Positions 38,801-51,700 of a stretch of DNA of 64,000 nucleotides are shown in pieces. The stretch comes from Paratinospora sagittata (Eukaryota > Streptophyta > Magnoliopsida > Ranunculales > Menispermaceae), in NCBI GenBank assembly GCA_035771175.1, contig CM069604.1, positions 18,973,115-19,037,114 on the forward strand. The letters run 5' to 3'. The position numbers and the translations under genes are program-made. The notes below the pieces were generated by a model, which ran no database searches, was not told the origin of the DNA, and worked only from the letters and a program-made list of their open reading frames with translations. Position 1 is the first letter of the stretch. Each line of letters opens with the position of its first letter.

Positions 38801-41800
38801 AAGGACCTTTTGTTGGCTATCTAGTATGGTTATTAATATGGCTAAGAGCCAGTTGGCGGGTATTAATGTTTGTCATGAGTCGCTAGTTGTAATGGCGAGC
38901 CAAATCGGGTGTTCCACTTGCTCCTGGCCTATGAAATACTGGGGCATGCCCCTAAGAGGTAATCCTTCTAAGATGGTTTTTTGGGATCCAGTAATGGCAA
39001 CGGTATCGAGAAGGCTTGATGGGTGGAAGAGAAGTTTTTTGTCAAAAGGGGGAAGACTTACATTGATTAAGTCTGTTCTGGATGCTCTCTCCACTTATCA
39101 TCTGTCAGTGTTTAGGATCCTTGTGAAGGTGGCAGATCGAATTGAAAAGCTAATGAGAGCCTTCTTATCGGAGAATGACAAAAAGATGCATGGTTCTCAC
39201 CTTGTGGCATGGAGTATTGTTCAGAGGAAGATTGATCAAGGAGGCTTGGGCATTGGAAATATTTCTGACAGAAACAAAGCTTTGGTTGGGAAATGGTTAT
39301 GGAGGTTTTCATGTGAGAAGGATCAACTGTGGAGAAAAGTCATCTATAGTAGGCATGGGCTCCGAGACAACCTAAGGGATGCTGGGATTGCCACTAGGGC
39401 CACATTTAGAAGCCATGGAAATTCATATCATCAGTTTACCCCATTTTCTTGCCCCTAATTAGACTTAAACTTGGGAAGGGTGACTCAATCCGCTTTTGGG
39501 AGTACTTGTAGTGTGGGAATGATACCCTCCAAACACTTTTCCCCAACCTTTATCGCCGTTCTCTTTCTCATAACGAACCTGTTATTGACTTTGTGAGGAA
39601 TTCGGAGGAATCTACCTTGTCTTGGGATCTACATTTAGGTAGGAATGTCTTCCTTAGGGAGGAGGGGGATGTGCAGTCTTTAGTGAGTTTGTTAGCGGGA
39701 TGTCATTTGTCCGGGAACAATGATAGAGTGTCTTGGCCATGGGACCCTTCCAGAATGTTTACCACAAAATCATTCCATTCATCCATTCTTAACGAGCTTA
39801 ATATTCAATTCATTCCCCCTCTCATAACCTTATTTGGAAAGCCCAGGTACCATCAAAGGTCAAATTCTTGGGGTGGATAGCTTCCCATGGGAAGATGAAC
39901 ACAGGGGACGTGATGCAAAAAAGATTTCCATTTATGTGTTTATCCCTACATTGGTGCTATCTATGTGGACAGGATTTTGAGTCAGTGCGACATATTTGCT
40001 GGCGCTGTTCGTTCGCTAGAGAGGTTTAGAGTAGATGGTGCCAACATTTCTCAGTTATGAGTAACGATTTTGTTGAGGAGGATATCATAAATATTTTTCC
40101 CTTCATGGAGAGACCATTGGAAGGTGGTGTGTTTGGCGACATTATGGTTTTTATGGAAGGAGAGGAACAAACGGGTTTTTCACGACAAGTTTTTCTCTGC
40201 GACTAAAGTGTGGGAGAATTTCCACCTTTTAGCTTCTTTTTGGATTGTCAATAGTAATTTTTTTAAAGGCTATGTTTTAGGGGATTGGCTTTGAGGGTGG
40301 GCCAATTTTGTATCCATATAGAGAGATATGTGTGATGATAAATCATTGTACAGGTTTTACGATTCTCTTATTAATATATATACACTACTTTTAGTTTCTT
40401 TTTTTTAAAAAAGGATGCCTTGAATGATGCACAAAATGGAAGCTTTAAATCAACTCTTTGGTTCAAATTATTTGGCTCTAGGGTTTTGAAAATTTGAGAA
40501 ATGGTTTGATTTTGGAAATCACTTAATGGACTCACATTTTTGTCTCTCTTGTGTTAAAAATGGCCTAAGTGCATGTATATGTAGTTTAGGAATGAGCACT
40601 AGCTGTTACACACAAGAAACTAGTTGTTAGGGGCTCGAAAATTGAAAATATGATCGTTGGAGTCGCATGTGCTCTATACTAGCACGCTGGCGCAAATCCA
40701 AAAACTTGGATTTTGCATAACCCAGACACTAGCGCGCTGGCGCTCTTCACAGCCAGCGCTCTGGTCACTTTTCCCGACACTTGGAAAGTTTTTGACTAGC
40801 TTGCTAGTGCGCTAGAGGCCTTGAATACTTGAAAAATAAAGTTTTACAAATCAAGGACAACTTCAATGGATTGGAAACATTTTAACATATGTTTGAAAAC
40901 ATTTGAATCATTCAAAACACTAATAATGAGTTTGAAAACACTTCAGAAATATTTCAAACAAAAAGAACAAGTCCAAGTTCAAAACAAGTTAAACTTGAAA
41001 ACTTAAACCGACAAGTTTTTTGGAAAACTTGTAGAAATGTGGTTTTGACTAAAATTTATGCAGGTGTAATTCAAACATGTTTGAACACCTTAAAATCTTT
41101 TATAAAACAAAACACAATGCATATATGATTTTGACAAAATTGCGCAAATGTGAAGTATGTATGTATGATTTAAGAATGATTGAGCAAAGAGGAAAACAAG
41201 TAAGTTACATCCTAATTCTAGACACACAAAGACTTTCAACTTGTTTGTCTTCTTTCCTTCAAGATGTCCAATTGTCCAATCTTTAAGTGTACTTGATCCT
41301 TTCCTTTGATCCTTTCCTTTGATCCTTTCCCTCAAGTAAAGCTTGAGGGACTTCTTGACCATGAAGACTTGGATCTTGCATCAACTCTTTTTTGCTTTAG
41401 GTGCTGAAATATACTAGATAGAAACATTAGCACCAAAAACCTAAGTGGAAAACCACTTAGGTCAACAAAGATGGCAACTTCAAGTGACTTCATTGTGGGA
41501 AGAACCATGTAATGCTCTTATAGACCTACTTAAACTAGAGAAGCAATTTCCTTAGGCTAACAGTGATTGAGAATGGAGGATAGAGAGCCATCTTTGTTCT
41601 AGAAGGGGTGAGAGGAAGGGATGGTCGGGTTTCGTAACAAGCCCACAATAATTTCTCTACAGGGAGACACGGGGTTAGTGCGAATGAGTGTACAATCTAT
41701 AGATGTTTCTCACGGTAATTGGAAGAAGGGGAGAGGCAATGAAGAAGCAAGGGGAAAAGAGGGGAAGCTGATTACCAGAGGATGGAGAACAAAGCTAATG

Positions 41801-44800
41801 AAAGTGAGAGAACAAAGAAGCATGTGCTGTCACTGGAAAAGATATTAGAATTCTAGCTGAGTGGGAACCAAAATTTGATCATGCTGGAGGCCGAATTGGG
41901 GGGATTGGAGAAAGGGAAGGGAAGGGTGTAGGTGGGAGAGCTTTAAGGACTAGCGCAAAACATTGTTTTAAGAATCATTTGAGGCGTACACCTCAAGATG
42001 CGCCTCAAGGAGGTGCTCAGAAAGCGACTCGATGCTTTAAGCCTCAACATCAAAGTGTAAGGCTTACGCCTCAGATTTTCATGCCAAAATTCTAATCTTT
42101 TAAATTTTATTTTAAAATAAATTTATCATTATGGTTTTTGGATTATTATAACTAATTATTTTAGTTTTTAAGAATTAATTATCTTTAATTTGAGATAAAT
42201 TAAATCTTTTACTATTAAACGGCCAAGGCTATCCTTGCAAAGGCTCCCTAACAATAATAAATCTTTAAGTTTATAAACAATTGTACAAATACTAACCTAG
42301 AAATTTGATAACTTTTAACTATAAGTGCAGCTTACATTAACTTAAAAATGTTGAAAAGTGGAAAAATCTAATATTTCTACAATGTATTTGCTAACTTCTT
42401 GTTTGTTTATGCTTTTAATAGTTTAAATTTAAAATTTGGAAAACTTGAATATATTTTGTGCTCATTTAGTTCTTAATAATGCCAATGAGAATTAAAACAA
42501 TTAATATATTAAGAGAAGTAACTCGACTCTATATATATACAAAAGTAGTTTATCATTAGTTTTTTTAGATGTTTCTTTATTTATTATTAATATGTGTTAT
42601 ATTTTCGATTTTTCATGTGTTCTTTTATATATATATATATTTGAAAATGTGAGGCTTACCCCTCAAATCGCCTCTCGATTTGTGGAAAAAATTCCTTATG
42701 CGTCCATTGTTATAACCTTGATATATGCTTATGTTCGCCCATATTTAAGTTCAAGATGGGGGGGGGGGGGTGAATTGGACTAGCAGGTTTTTTAAAAATA
42801 ACCTTTCCCAAATTAAAACTGAGATAATTGAAATAGAAGTGCAGGAAATAAAGAGAATCGAACACAAGAGATTTAGAGTGGTTCGGCTTGCAAAGCCTAC
42901 ATCCACTACTTGATCTCCCCGATCAAGGTTTCCCAAAATGCACTATTACTGATCCTACTTAAGGGTGAGGATCGAAACCGGTTACGAATATTGTTTCTCG
43001 GTTAGAGAAGCTCCCCAATTAGCTTACAAACTAATTTAAAATACAAAGAGAATCGAGAAGGTTGTTCCTTACCAAACAATCCTTTGAAATACTTACAAAT
43101 CGAAATGAATACCTCCCTAGATTAATCAACCAAAGTAGATGAAGATGAATGGACAACTGATGGGTGGAAGGTCGTTCTTGATCTTTGATGAAATTGATTG
43201 AAGAATGAAGATTGTATCAAAGAATCACATGAAATCTTAGAAGAACTTTTAAAAGATTTGAACTTAATGAATCAAGAAGTTTTCCCCAACTGAAAGCCCG
43301 TATGAGTGTAGTTTTGAAAACTTGAGAATGATTCTAAAAGATCGATTCAAGAGCTAGAGAGATGAAGAATGCTCTAACTTTAGTTTATATAGAGCTAGGG
43401 TTGCAAAACCCTAATTTTCCAACATTCAATCCAAGTTCAACGAACCTAGGGACTTGAGCAAATGATTGCAACAAATCTTTTTCAAAAAATTCAAACAGGC
43501 TAGCTCAACACGTTTGTAGAATCAAAAGCTCGTTTCAGGCAAAATTTGCTCATTCCGCCTCTAAACACAAAAGCACGTTTCTTAAGTTAGAAGCGTGTTT
43601 ATACTTACCTGGACGAGGTTGATGGATGTTCAAGAAGGCCCATGGCCTAGGTTGGTGGCCTCCATTGCACTTGGGAGGGGCATCTCCTAAGATCTCCCTT
43701 GGTGGGATAGTCTACGTCATAATTTGTGGTAGAGGGGGAATGCATTCGCGTGGCCCCTGCTTTAAAAAAAGTTAGAAGCGTGTTTTTGGCAGAACTTTCA
43801 GAAATGGTACATTCTGCCCCTAAAATCAGAAACACGTTTCTTTTAGGAGAAGTGCGTTTCTTCTAATTTTCATAGTTTTGTCACTTGGACAATTTGAAAT
43901 GCGTTTTTCAAAAGTGAAGTGCGTTTCTAACACTTAGAAACTTTCAAAATCAATTTTTTTAAATTAAACTTTAAAAATCAGTTCTTTACGAAAATTTAAT
44001 TTCAATACTATTTTTCTCAAATACTTTGGTTTAAATACACTAAAATGAAGTATAATTGAAACATTTGAAGATAAAAAACATTTTAAAATAATTTAGTCAA
44101 CTTTGATCAAAACTTTGACTTTTTGAAATATTTTGACTTTAAAAAACATGAGTCGTGCATGAGATTAGCTAAGTGATCTAAGGAGGATTCTACAACCCTA
44201 AATTGATCTAAGCAAATACAACAAAGAAAGATATAATCTTGAAGCTCAATTTTCATTATTCATCAATCTTTGACTTTGACTTTGATTTTGACTTCAACTT
44301 TATCGTGATGATTTGAACATATAAATGAAAACACTTGATTAAAAATATTAGATAATTTAGAATGTTGTTTGTAATCATCAAAATCCAAGAGGTGAGGGTC
44401 ATCAGACCAACAACTTAGACTTAACAACTAAACTTTTGTTAAGGGTAAACAAATCACTGGGTTTTTTTGTATCAAATGTGGCAGTTGAGGAGTTTAGAAG
44501 TAAGAACGTGGAGGGCCTTGTTTTCAAGACTGACTTTGCAAGAGCATACGACTCTGTAAATTAGGGATTCCTTGATTTTGTGTTGGGGCAAAAGGGGTTT
44601 GGGGCAAAGAGGAGGCAATGGATATAAGGGTGCTTGATGAGTTTTGTAAATGGTCGACTGAGGGGAAAGATATGGGGCTCAAGTGGGTTGTGACAAGGGA
44701 ATCCCTTTTCACTTTTTTGTTTACACTAGTAGCAGATGTTCTCAACTAACTAATGGAAAAGGCAAAAAAGTGGAGGGAGTGATAAGAGGTTTTTTATGGG

Positions 44801-45717
44801 CACGGGAGGAAGTTGCAGCTCACGCATTTATACTTTGTTAATGACTTTGTATTCTTCATGGAAAATGATGGGGAGAGTATGCTTAACACATTGAAAGTGA
44901 CATAAGGTTTCTATAGGATGTCGGGGCTTAACTTAAGACTTAACTTGTCAAAATGCTAGCTAGTAGGGTACGCATGGAGGAGGGGAAGCTAGGATGCTTG
45001 GCTAACCTATGTGAATTCCCCATAGGTTCATGGCAGTGTTATTAAGGCACATCAGGGCGCGGGCCTCCAGGCGAGGTCCGCCTCCTACGCCTGGAAATAG
45101 TCCAAGCGTAGGCACATCAGTGAGGCACGTGCCTTTTTGCGCCTTGGCGCGCCTCATTGATATTTCCCTTTTCTATTTTTAATTGTTTGATTAATTGGTT
45201 TTTTTATTTTAGTTAATAATAATATTGTAAAAACTAATAAAATATGATTTAATAATATTATTATTACATCTTAAAATACAAAAATAAAACATAATTGCTT
45301 GCTTGCCCTAATCTAAAAACAAAAACACGGCTTTCTTCTTTCATTTTTTTGTTTCAACGACAACAACAACAGGGAGGGAGCAAGGAGCAACGACAGGGGC
45401 ACTTCTTCTTTTAAAACAGGTATATCTTCTTCCTTCCTTCTTTCTTCTTCTTCTTCTTCTTCACGTCCTGCAACTGCAACCCTTTTTTTTTGTTTTGTTT
45501 TTTATGGTTCTGTAATTTCTTTCTTTCTGCTTCTTCTTCTTTTTTTTCTTCCTTTCTTCCTTTCTTCTTCACATCCTGCAACCCTTTTTTTTACACACTT
45601 TTGCAACTTCTTCACGTCCTCTTCTTCTTTCTTCTTCTTCCTTCTTTTTTCTTCTTCTTCCCCTGCTGTTTTTTTTCTCTCTCTCTCTATCTTTCTTCTT
45701 CTTCTTCCTCCTCTGAT

Positions 45718-45764
<47 letters not shown>

Positions 45765-48700
45765 CCTGGACTTTTTTGCTGCTGCTGTTGTTGTTACAAA
45801 GAGGACGAGAAAGGAGGGCAGGATGATGGGGTGTGGGGGAAGAAGCAGCAGCAGTAGTTGTTGCTGTTGCTTCTTCCCCCACCCCCCACCCTTCTCCCTT
45901 CCTCCTGCTGCAACAGCAGCAAGTTCCTGCTGCTGCTGCTGAAAGAGGAAGGGGAGGAGGATGGGGGGGAAGAAGAAAGCAGTAGCAAGTGCTACTGCTG
46001 CTGCTGCTTCTTCCCCCACCCCCCATCATTCTCCTCCTCTTCCTTTTATCTATTTCCTGGAATTCTTGCACATGAAAATAAACAAAATTATTAATGAATT
46101 CCAGAAAGTAAGAAAGGATTGGATAATTGCATTAGGAATCATTGAATTGTTAACTTGTTATATGACTTATGTCTAGTTTGCCTATCTTTTGAATTTGTGG
46201 TTCATTGATTGATAATAAATTTATAAAAAAATGTTTTTGCATTTTTGTGCCTTGCGTCACTCGGGCGGGAGCCTCACTTTGCGCATCAGGCGACAAAGGG
46301 GTCCCTCGCCTTGAGTGCGCCTTGCGCCCTTAATAACACTCTTCATGGCCTCTTAAGCATTTAGGTATGCCATTAGGTGGTAATCCATCGAAGGACTCCT
46401 TTTGGGAGCCAATGGTTGGCAAGATCTCAAGGCGAATTGAGGTATGAAAGAGGAGTTTTTTTTGTCTTAAAGGGAAATAGTGGCATTGCTAAAGACTACA
46501 TTGGAGGCTATCCCTACGTACTTCCTATTAGTGTTTAGGATCCCAAGGAAGATTGCAAGTGCAATTGAGAAGATGTTGGGAGACCTTTTATGGAGGGGGA
46601 AAGATTCCAAAGGGAGTGATCTAATAAGATGTAAGGTGGTAGAGGGAAAAGTGGAGCAGGGTGATTGGCAATAGGAAATTTGATAAGGAACAGGGCACAG
46701 GTAAGCAAGCGGTTATGGAGATTCCCGAGGGAACAAGAAGCTTTATGGCAAGTTTGATTAGGAGAAGACATGGGTTACAAAGGAACAAAGGGATGTTGGT
46801 TTGGTATCTCGGGCTAGCTACAAGAGCCCTTGGAAATTTATCTATTTTACTTATCATTTCTTCGCTCTCTAGTATGACTTAAGATTGGGAATGGGGAGAG
46901 GATTAGATTTTGGGAGGACACATGCTAAAGTCATTGTTCATAGGTTTATATAGTAACATTTCCATCACACTGCTTCATTTGGAAAGCGCATATTCCCTCT
47001 AAGGTTAAAGTATTAGACTAGGGTGGAAAACTGATTATGCTAAGCTGAATTGTGCTGATGTACTTCCAACAAAATTTCCTAACAGCTCACTGTCTCTCAT
47101 AGTTGGTGTGTTTTATGTAGGCAAAGGAGTGAGTATTAACCACATTTTTTAAACAATGCATGTTCACTAGGGGAATGTGGGAATGGTGGGAGAAGTATAT
47201 AGGGATCTCCTTCTTGTTGGATGATGACGTGATACTTGTATTTCTGAAATGGGAGCTCTGTGCAATAAAATGAAAGATTAATGGAGAGTTCTGTTTTTGG
47301 GGCAGTATAGAAAGAGAGGAATGCCTTTGAAGAACTTGGAACAATTTTAGGTTTTGGAGGGGTTGCATTTTTTGGCTTTCTTGTGGATAAGTGTAGCTAA
47401 ATTGGCTAAAGGATACAGGTTTGGGGAGTAGCTAAAGGGATGGGAACTATTTTAGAAGCATTGTAATCCCCTCCAAGAGAACACCTTGTCCTCTTGGAAA
47501 GGGGCATGTGCACATTATGTAATCACACTTTTCATTAATAGAATTTTCAGTACCTTGTCAAAAAAGTAATTTGTATTTTCAATGTGGAACTTGCAATATC
47601 CTATTGTTTTCTTGTTTGTGGTATATATTATTATCACTTCTTATTCTTGTCTAGAATAATACTAACACTTATTCATGATCAGATGTTCTCTTGAATGAAC
47701 TTCTTCTTGTTGCTTGTTCTTTATCTAAACCATTATTTAGTTTTCATATCAAAACTAATATTTAAGTATCATAAAATTAGATGTTCTTCAATTGATGCTC
47801 CTACCTATAAGAAACTGATGTAAGTATTAGCCATTTGTCCATACTAACTTTTCAAGTTTTCTCTTTAATTCCTTAGCATAATTAGTGAAATTCTTCATTG
47901 TTCCAGAAATTTTCTAGTTTAGTTCACGAGTTTCTTGTATTATTCATTTTATTTGTTCTCTTTCTTTGTGGTCATATTCCAGGGGCTTTGGGTTGTGGAG
48001 AAAGAGGGTGCTGAAGCAAGTGGTGGTTGCATTTTGCAGGTTTATGTTAATGTGGCATTTTCTAAGAAAACTATGTGGAAAGGTGTGTATTTCTTTTGTT
48101 AATCTTGCTTTCATGAAAAATCTGTTGTGCTTCATCATAGTATATCTGAACAAAGGATCCTTCCTTTTGTGGACAGAGCCTTAATACTTATTTTTATACT
48201 AAAAAAATACAAATTAGGAGAGTGTTAAAGTTGCAGCCAAAAATTTAATGACAATAGCAGTGCATGTGAACATATTCATTGTTTATTATAGAAATTTAGA
48301 CTCTGCAGGATCCTAAATAGCTTACTAGACAATTTTTTTAATTGACATTCTAATCAATATTGATATAGAAATTCTTAACCAATTTGATTTACCATTTTGA
48401 TTAGATAAACCAAATAATGATCTGATGTATCACATACACTATATTGTTCAATCCTATCGAAATGTCTTTCATATGCTTGTTGAAACTTCTGGAAAGCAAC
48501 AGTATACATGTGGTTCTGGCCTATAATTTTCAGAAAAGCACAATAAATGATGTCATCATCAGAAAGGAGTTGAATGTTGTTGCTAAACCATTTGGCTAGT
48601 TTGATGCAAGTTGTTAGTAAAGTATTTAAACCTCATATTCCTCATAAAAATGATGTAATCTCAAAAGTGAGATTCACAACATCTTACTTGCAAACATACA

Positions 48701-51700
48701 AGGTAGTACTAGTTTTAGCCCTTAATATGGTCTGCACCGCATAGATTTATAAGTCCCGATAAGCACCTAAAACAGTTAAAATAACCACTATAATTAAATC
48801 AACCTCTTGAGTATTTAAAAAAAAATTAAAATAAAAAAAATTGAATATTCAATGATTAATCTAAATAATCAAACAAAAGTAAATAACCTAACTAATAATT
48901 AAAATTAAGTACTAATACTTCCGTCAGTACCTAATGATAATGATTTAAAAAAAACATGAACATTAAATGTTTTACTTAGTACTAATTAATTCACAAAGAA
49001 AAAATTATATATTGTGAATAATTGAAGATAAATCTCGAATATATTGAACTTACATCAATTTATTCATACATATAAAATAATGGCATAATTAAACAATCAA
49101 TGGTTGAATTAAGTTGTGAATTAATCATGAAAATTAGTTTGTAACAATATAACCCAATTACATGAAATATAGGTGAATCAAGCAAGTAGAATTAACTGAT
49201 AAACTAAAATTGAGAAAAGGTCGTACTTAGTGCACAAGGTTCTTGTCATTGATTATGAGATCTAAGGAAGGGACAATATACAAAAGTTGTTTCAACTCAC
49301 AACGGGAAAAACTCTACAATTGCGACAAGGCCTACCCTAAAACTGAAACATTACAATAAATAAAGAACAATTATACCAAAATAATTCGAAAGTATATGAA
49401 AATAGTCCCATACAAAGCTCTAAATCTCTAACAACCCTCCTGTAGAACGTCCTCATCTTTTCAACATGAATTAAAGCGTCAATTTTAGAAGAGCTAGAAA
49501 TCAAAAACAAACTCAACTTTATTCAACTTTTTTTTAATAAAGCCTTTTCATCTACATGGGGTCAAGTAGTAAATTTGCTTCCTTCACTTTGCTCTAGAAT
49601 CAACAACAAAAAAATAAAAATAAAAATAAAAGCGAGAAGAAAATTTGATGAAAAATAGGCTAGGTAGAAAAGGAACATATGGATATATATCATCAAATCT
49701 AGGGAAACACATGGGTAGCAATCGCTCACTCACTTTGTGTCGTGTTGATGCAATGTCTTAGGGGAAGGGTCTCTCCGCGTGTTTACCATGCGATCAGATC
49801 GTGTGGTGTATCTGACCTACAACTTGGTGTACCATGTGGTCTAGTGGTTGAACATGTTCTACATACATCTAGGACACGGTTTACATAGTTTGCAAATTGC
49901 TAATATGTGAATGTGATCAGTTGTGGTTCAGTCATGGAGGGAGTGTCACATCAATCACACACAATGGGGATCAGAATGAGTGCGAGATCATGGAGCTATA
50001 TGTTGTCTCATATGCAAGGAAGGCCCATGGTCAATCCACAACTAAGTGCAATGTAGACCACTGGTGAAACAGGTAAGTAACAGGCTCCTTGGCAATAGTT
50101 AGAAGTAAACCAATGATAGATGAGTTTTGAAGTCAAGATGGCGATGGCTTCCGAAGTTGTCGGACACTATCCATTCTTTCTAGACTTTGGTCCCTTCTTA
50201 GTGTAGTTGTGAATATATCGCGCTTGAAAACATGAAAAGAGATTTTTTGTTTTGTTATTGCTTAAAGGGCATTTTGATCATTTCACTTGCTCAATTTGGT
50301 AACAAAATTAGGCAATTTGAATTTTGATCTTTTCTTCATTTTTTCTACCAAAAGACAGGTCATTATGTCAAATTACCCTTATTTATTGGCAAGTGGTGAT
50401 GTTCCTAAAGGTTGGAAGGCTGCACATTAGCTTAAGCAATAAGTCCAAGAGATGGGCTGATAAACATTTCTAAGCTGACCATTTCATTGTCTAACAATTT
50501 GTACTTTGATGCCTATCATTGAATTGGTTTAAGTAGGGGTGAAAGAAAAACCAGACAACCCGTTGAACCCGACTGACCCGATCCAACCCGGTTGGGTTCG
50601 GGCGGCTTTCACCCACCTTATCGGGTGTACCAAGACACCCACCCGAAATGTTGGGTCCAAACTTTTAGACCCGACACATACCCGACCCGCCCGAATTTCT
50701 TATATAAATATACCAAAATTGAATTATATTATTATGATTCTTATAAATCATACTTGTATATACATTTATGTACACAAAAACCTATCTTAAATTTGAGAAG
50801 AGTGGAATGAGGGAAAAGGAGGGGGGAGGATGTATTTATAGTGGAGGAGTGCTCCCCCTCCCCTTAAATTTTCAATGTGGTACTAAAAAGCGGGGGAAAA
50901 GCTTTCCCCTACAACCCCCCCACCTCCTCCTCCTCCTTAGTCTGGAATTTGAAATTTCTGACTAAAAGGGGGGGGGGGGGGGTGGAAGCTTGTCTCCCTG
51001 CATTTTAGCCTCACATTGAAAATGTAAGGGGAGAGGGAGCACTCCTCCACTATAAATACCCCTCCCCATTCCCATCATTTGCTTCATCCCACGATTTGGC
51101 CTTAGTAAGAGGAGCATCCTGATTTTGGACACTCTTCCTAAAGAGCCATGTTTGGTTATAATTTTTTTTTTAAAGAATAGACTTAGGTTTAGATTTTTTT
51201 GATGTAATACTTGGGGAGTTGGATTAAACCTGACCGACCCGAAGTATTATGGGTCAATCGTGTTATGATAGTTTAAAAGTGGTAGTCGGATCGGCTCGGG
51301 TGATAATATTCATCACCTGAAAATGCCGGGTTGGGCTGAGTTTGGGCGAAACCTAACCCCGGCCCGACCCGTTTACACCCCTAGGTTTAAGGAGAGCTTT
51401 GGATGGAATAAAGGCTCAGTTCATCCCTTGTTTTTAGGAAAATAAGTTGGTGCACAAATTCTTTGAATCAAGTTGAGAGACTTGAGGGAAATCAGCCTAG
51501 CTTTGGAGCTGTGCATCAAGGGGTATTGGAGCTCGTTCTAAGTTACTGTGGACTAAATTGAAACTAGGTTCAAAGGATAATCTTTCTAGGAGCCTTTCTA
51601 GGCTTGAAATAAAGCTGAGGTAAGGCTGAAATAACAAAAGAAAATGTGTAATTGCTAATTTTTGCAGTTGGCATGATTTGGCTTGTATTTGGATGTGCGC

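Larger units (their letters stand above)
27116..47982 (+). other. Intron 13 of the VAD1-like gene (about 20.9 kb)
   Basis: Donor GTCCAG|GTACTG and acceptor ATTCCAG|GGGCTT, with phase 0 on both sides. The intron splits the VASt domain. It hosts the L1, RTE, copia, U1 and hAT insertions listed separately. The stretches 27116-28680, 28870-29770 and 31435-32690 show no coding sequence I recognise. Confidence 0.85.

Noticed and set aside
45490..46071. Long open frames (150 and 189 codons) in Ser/Cys- and Arg/Glu-rich sequence
   Set aside because: They are produced by CT, CTT and GCA microsatellites within a hAT-like element.
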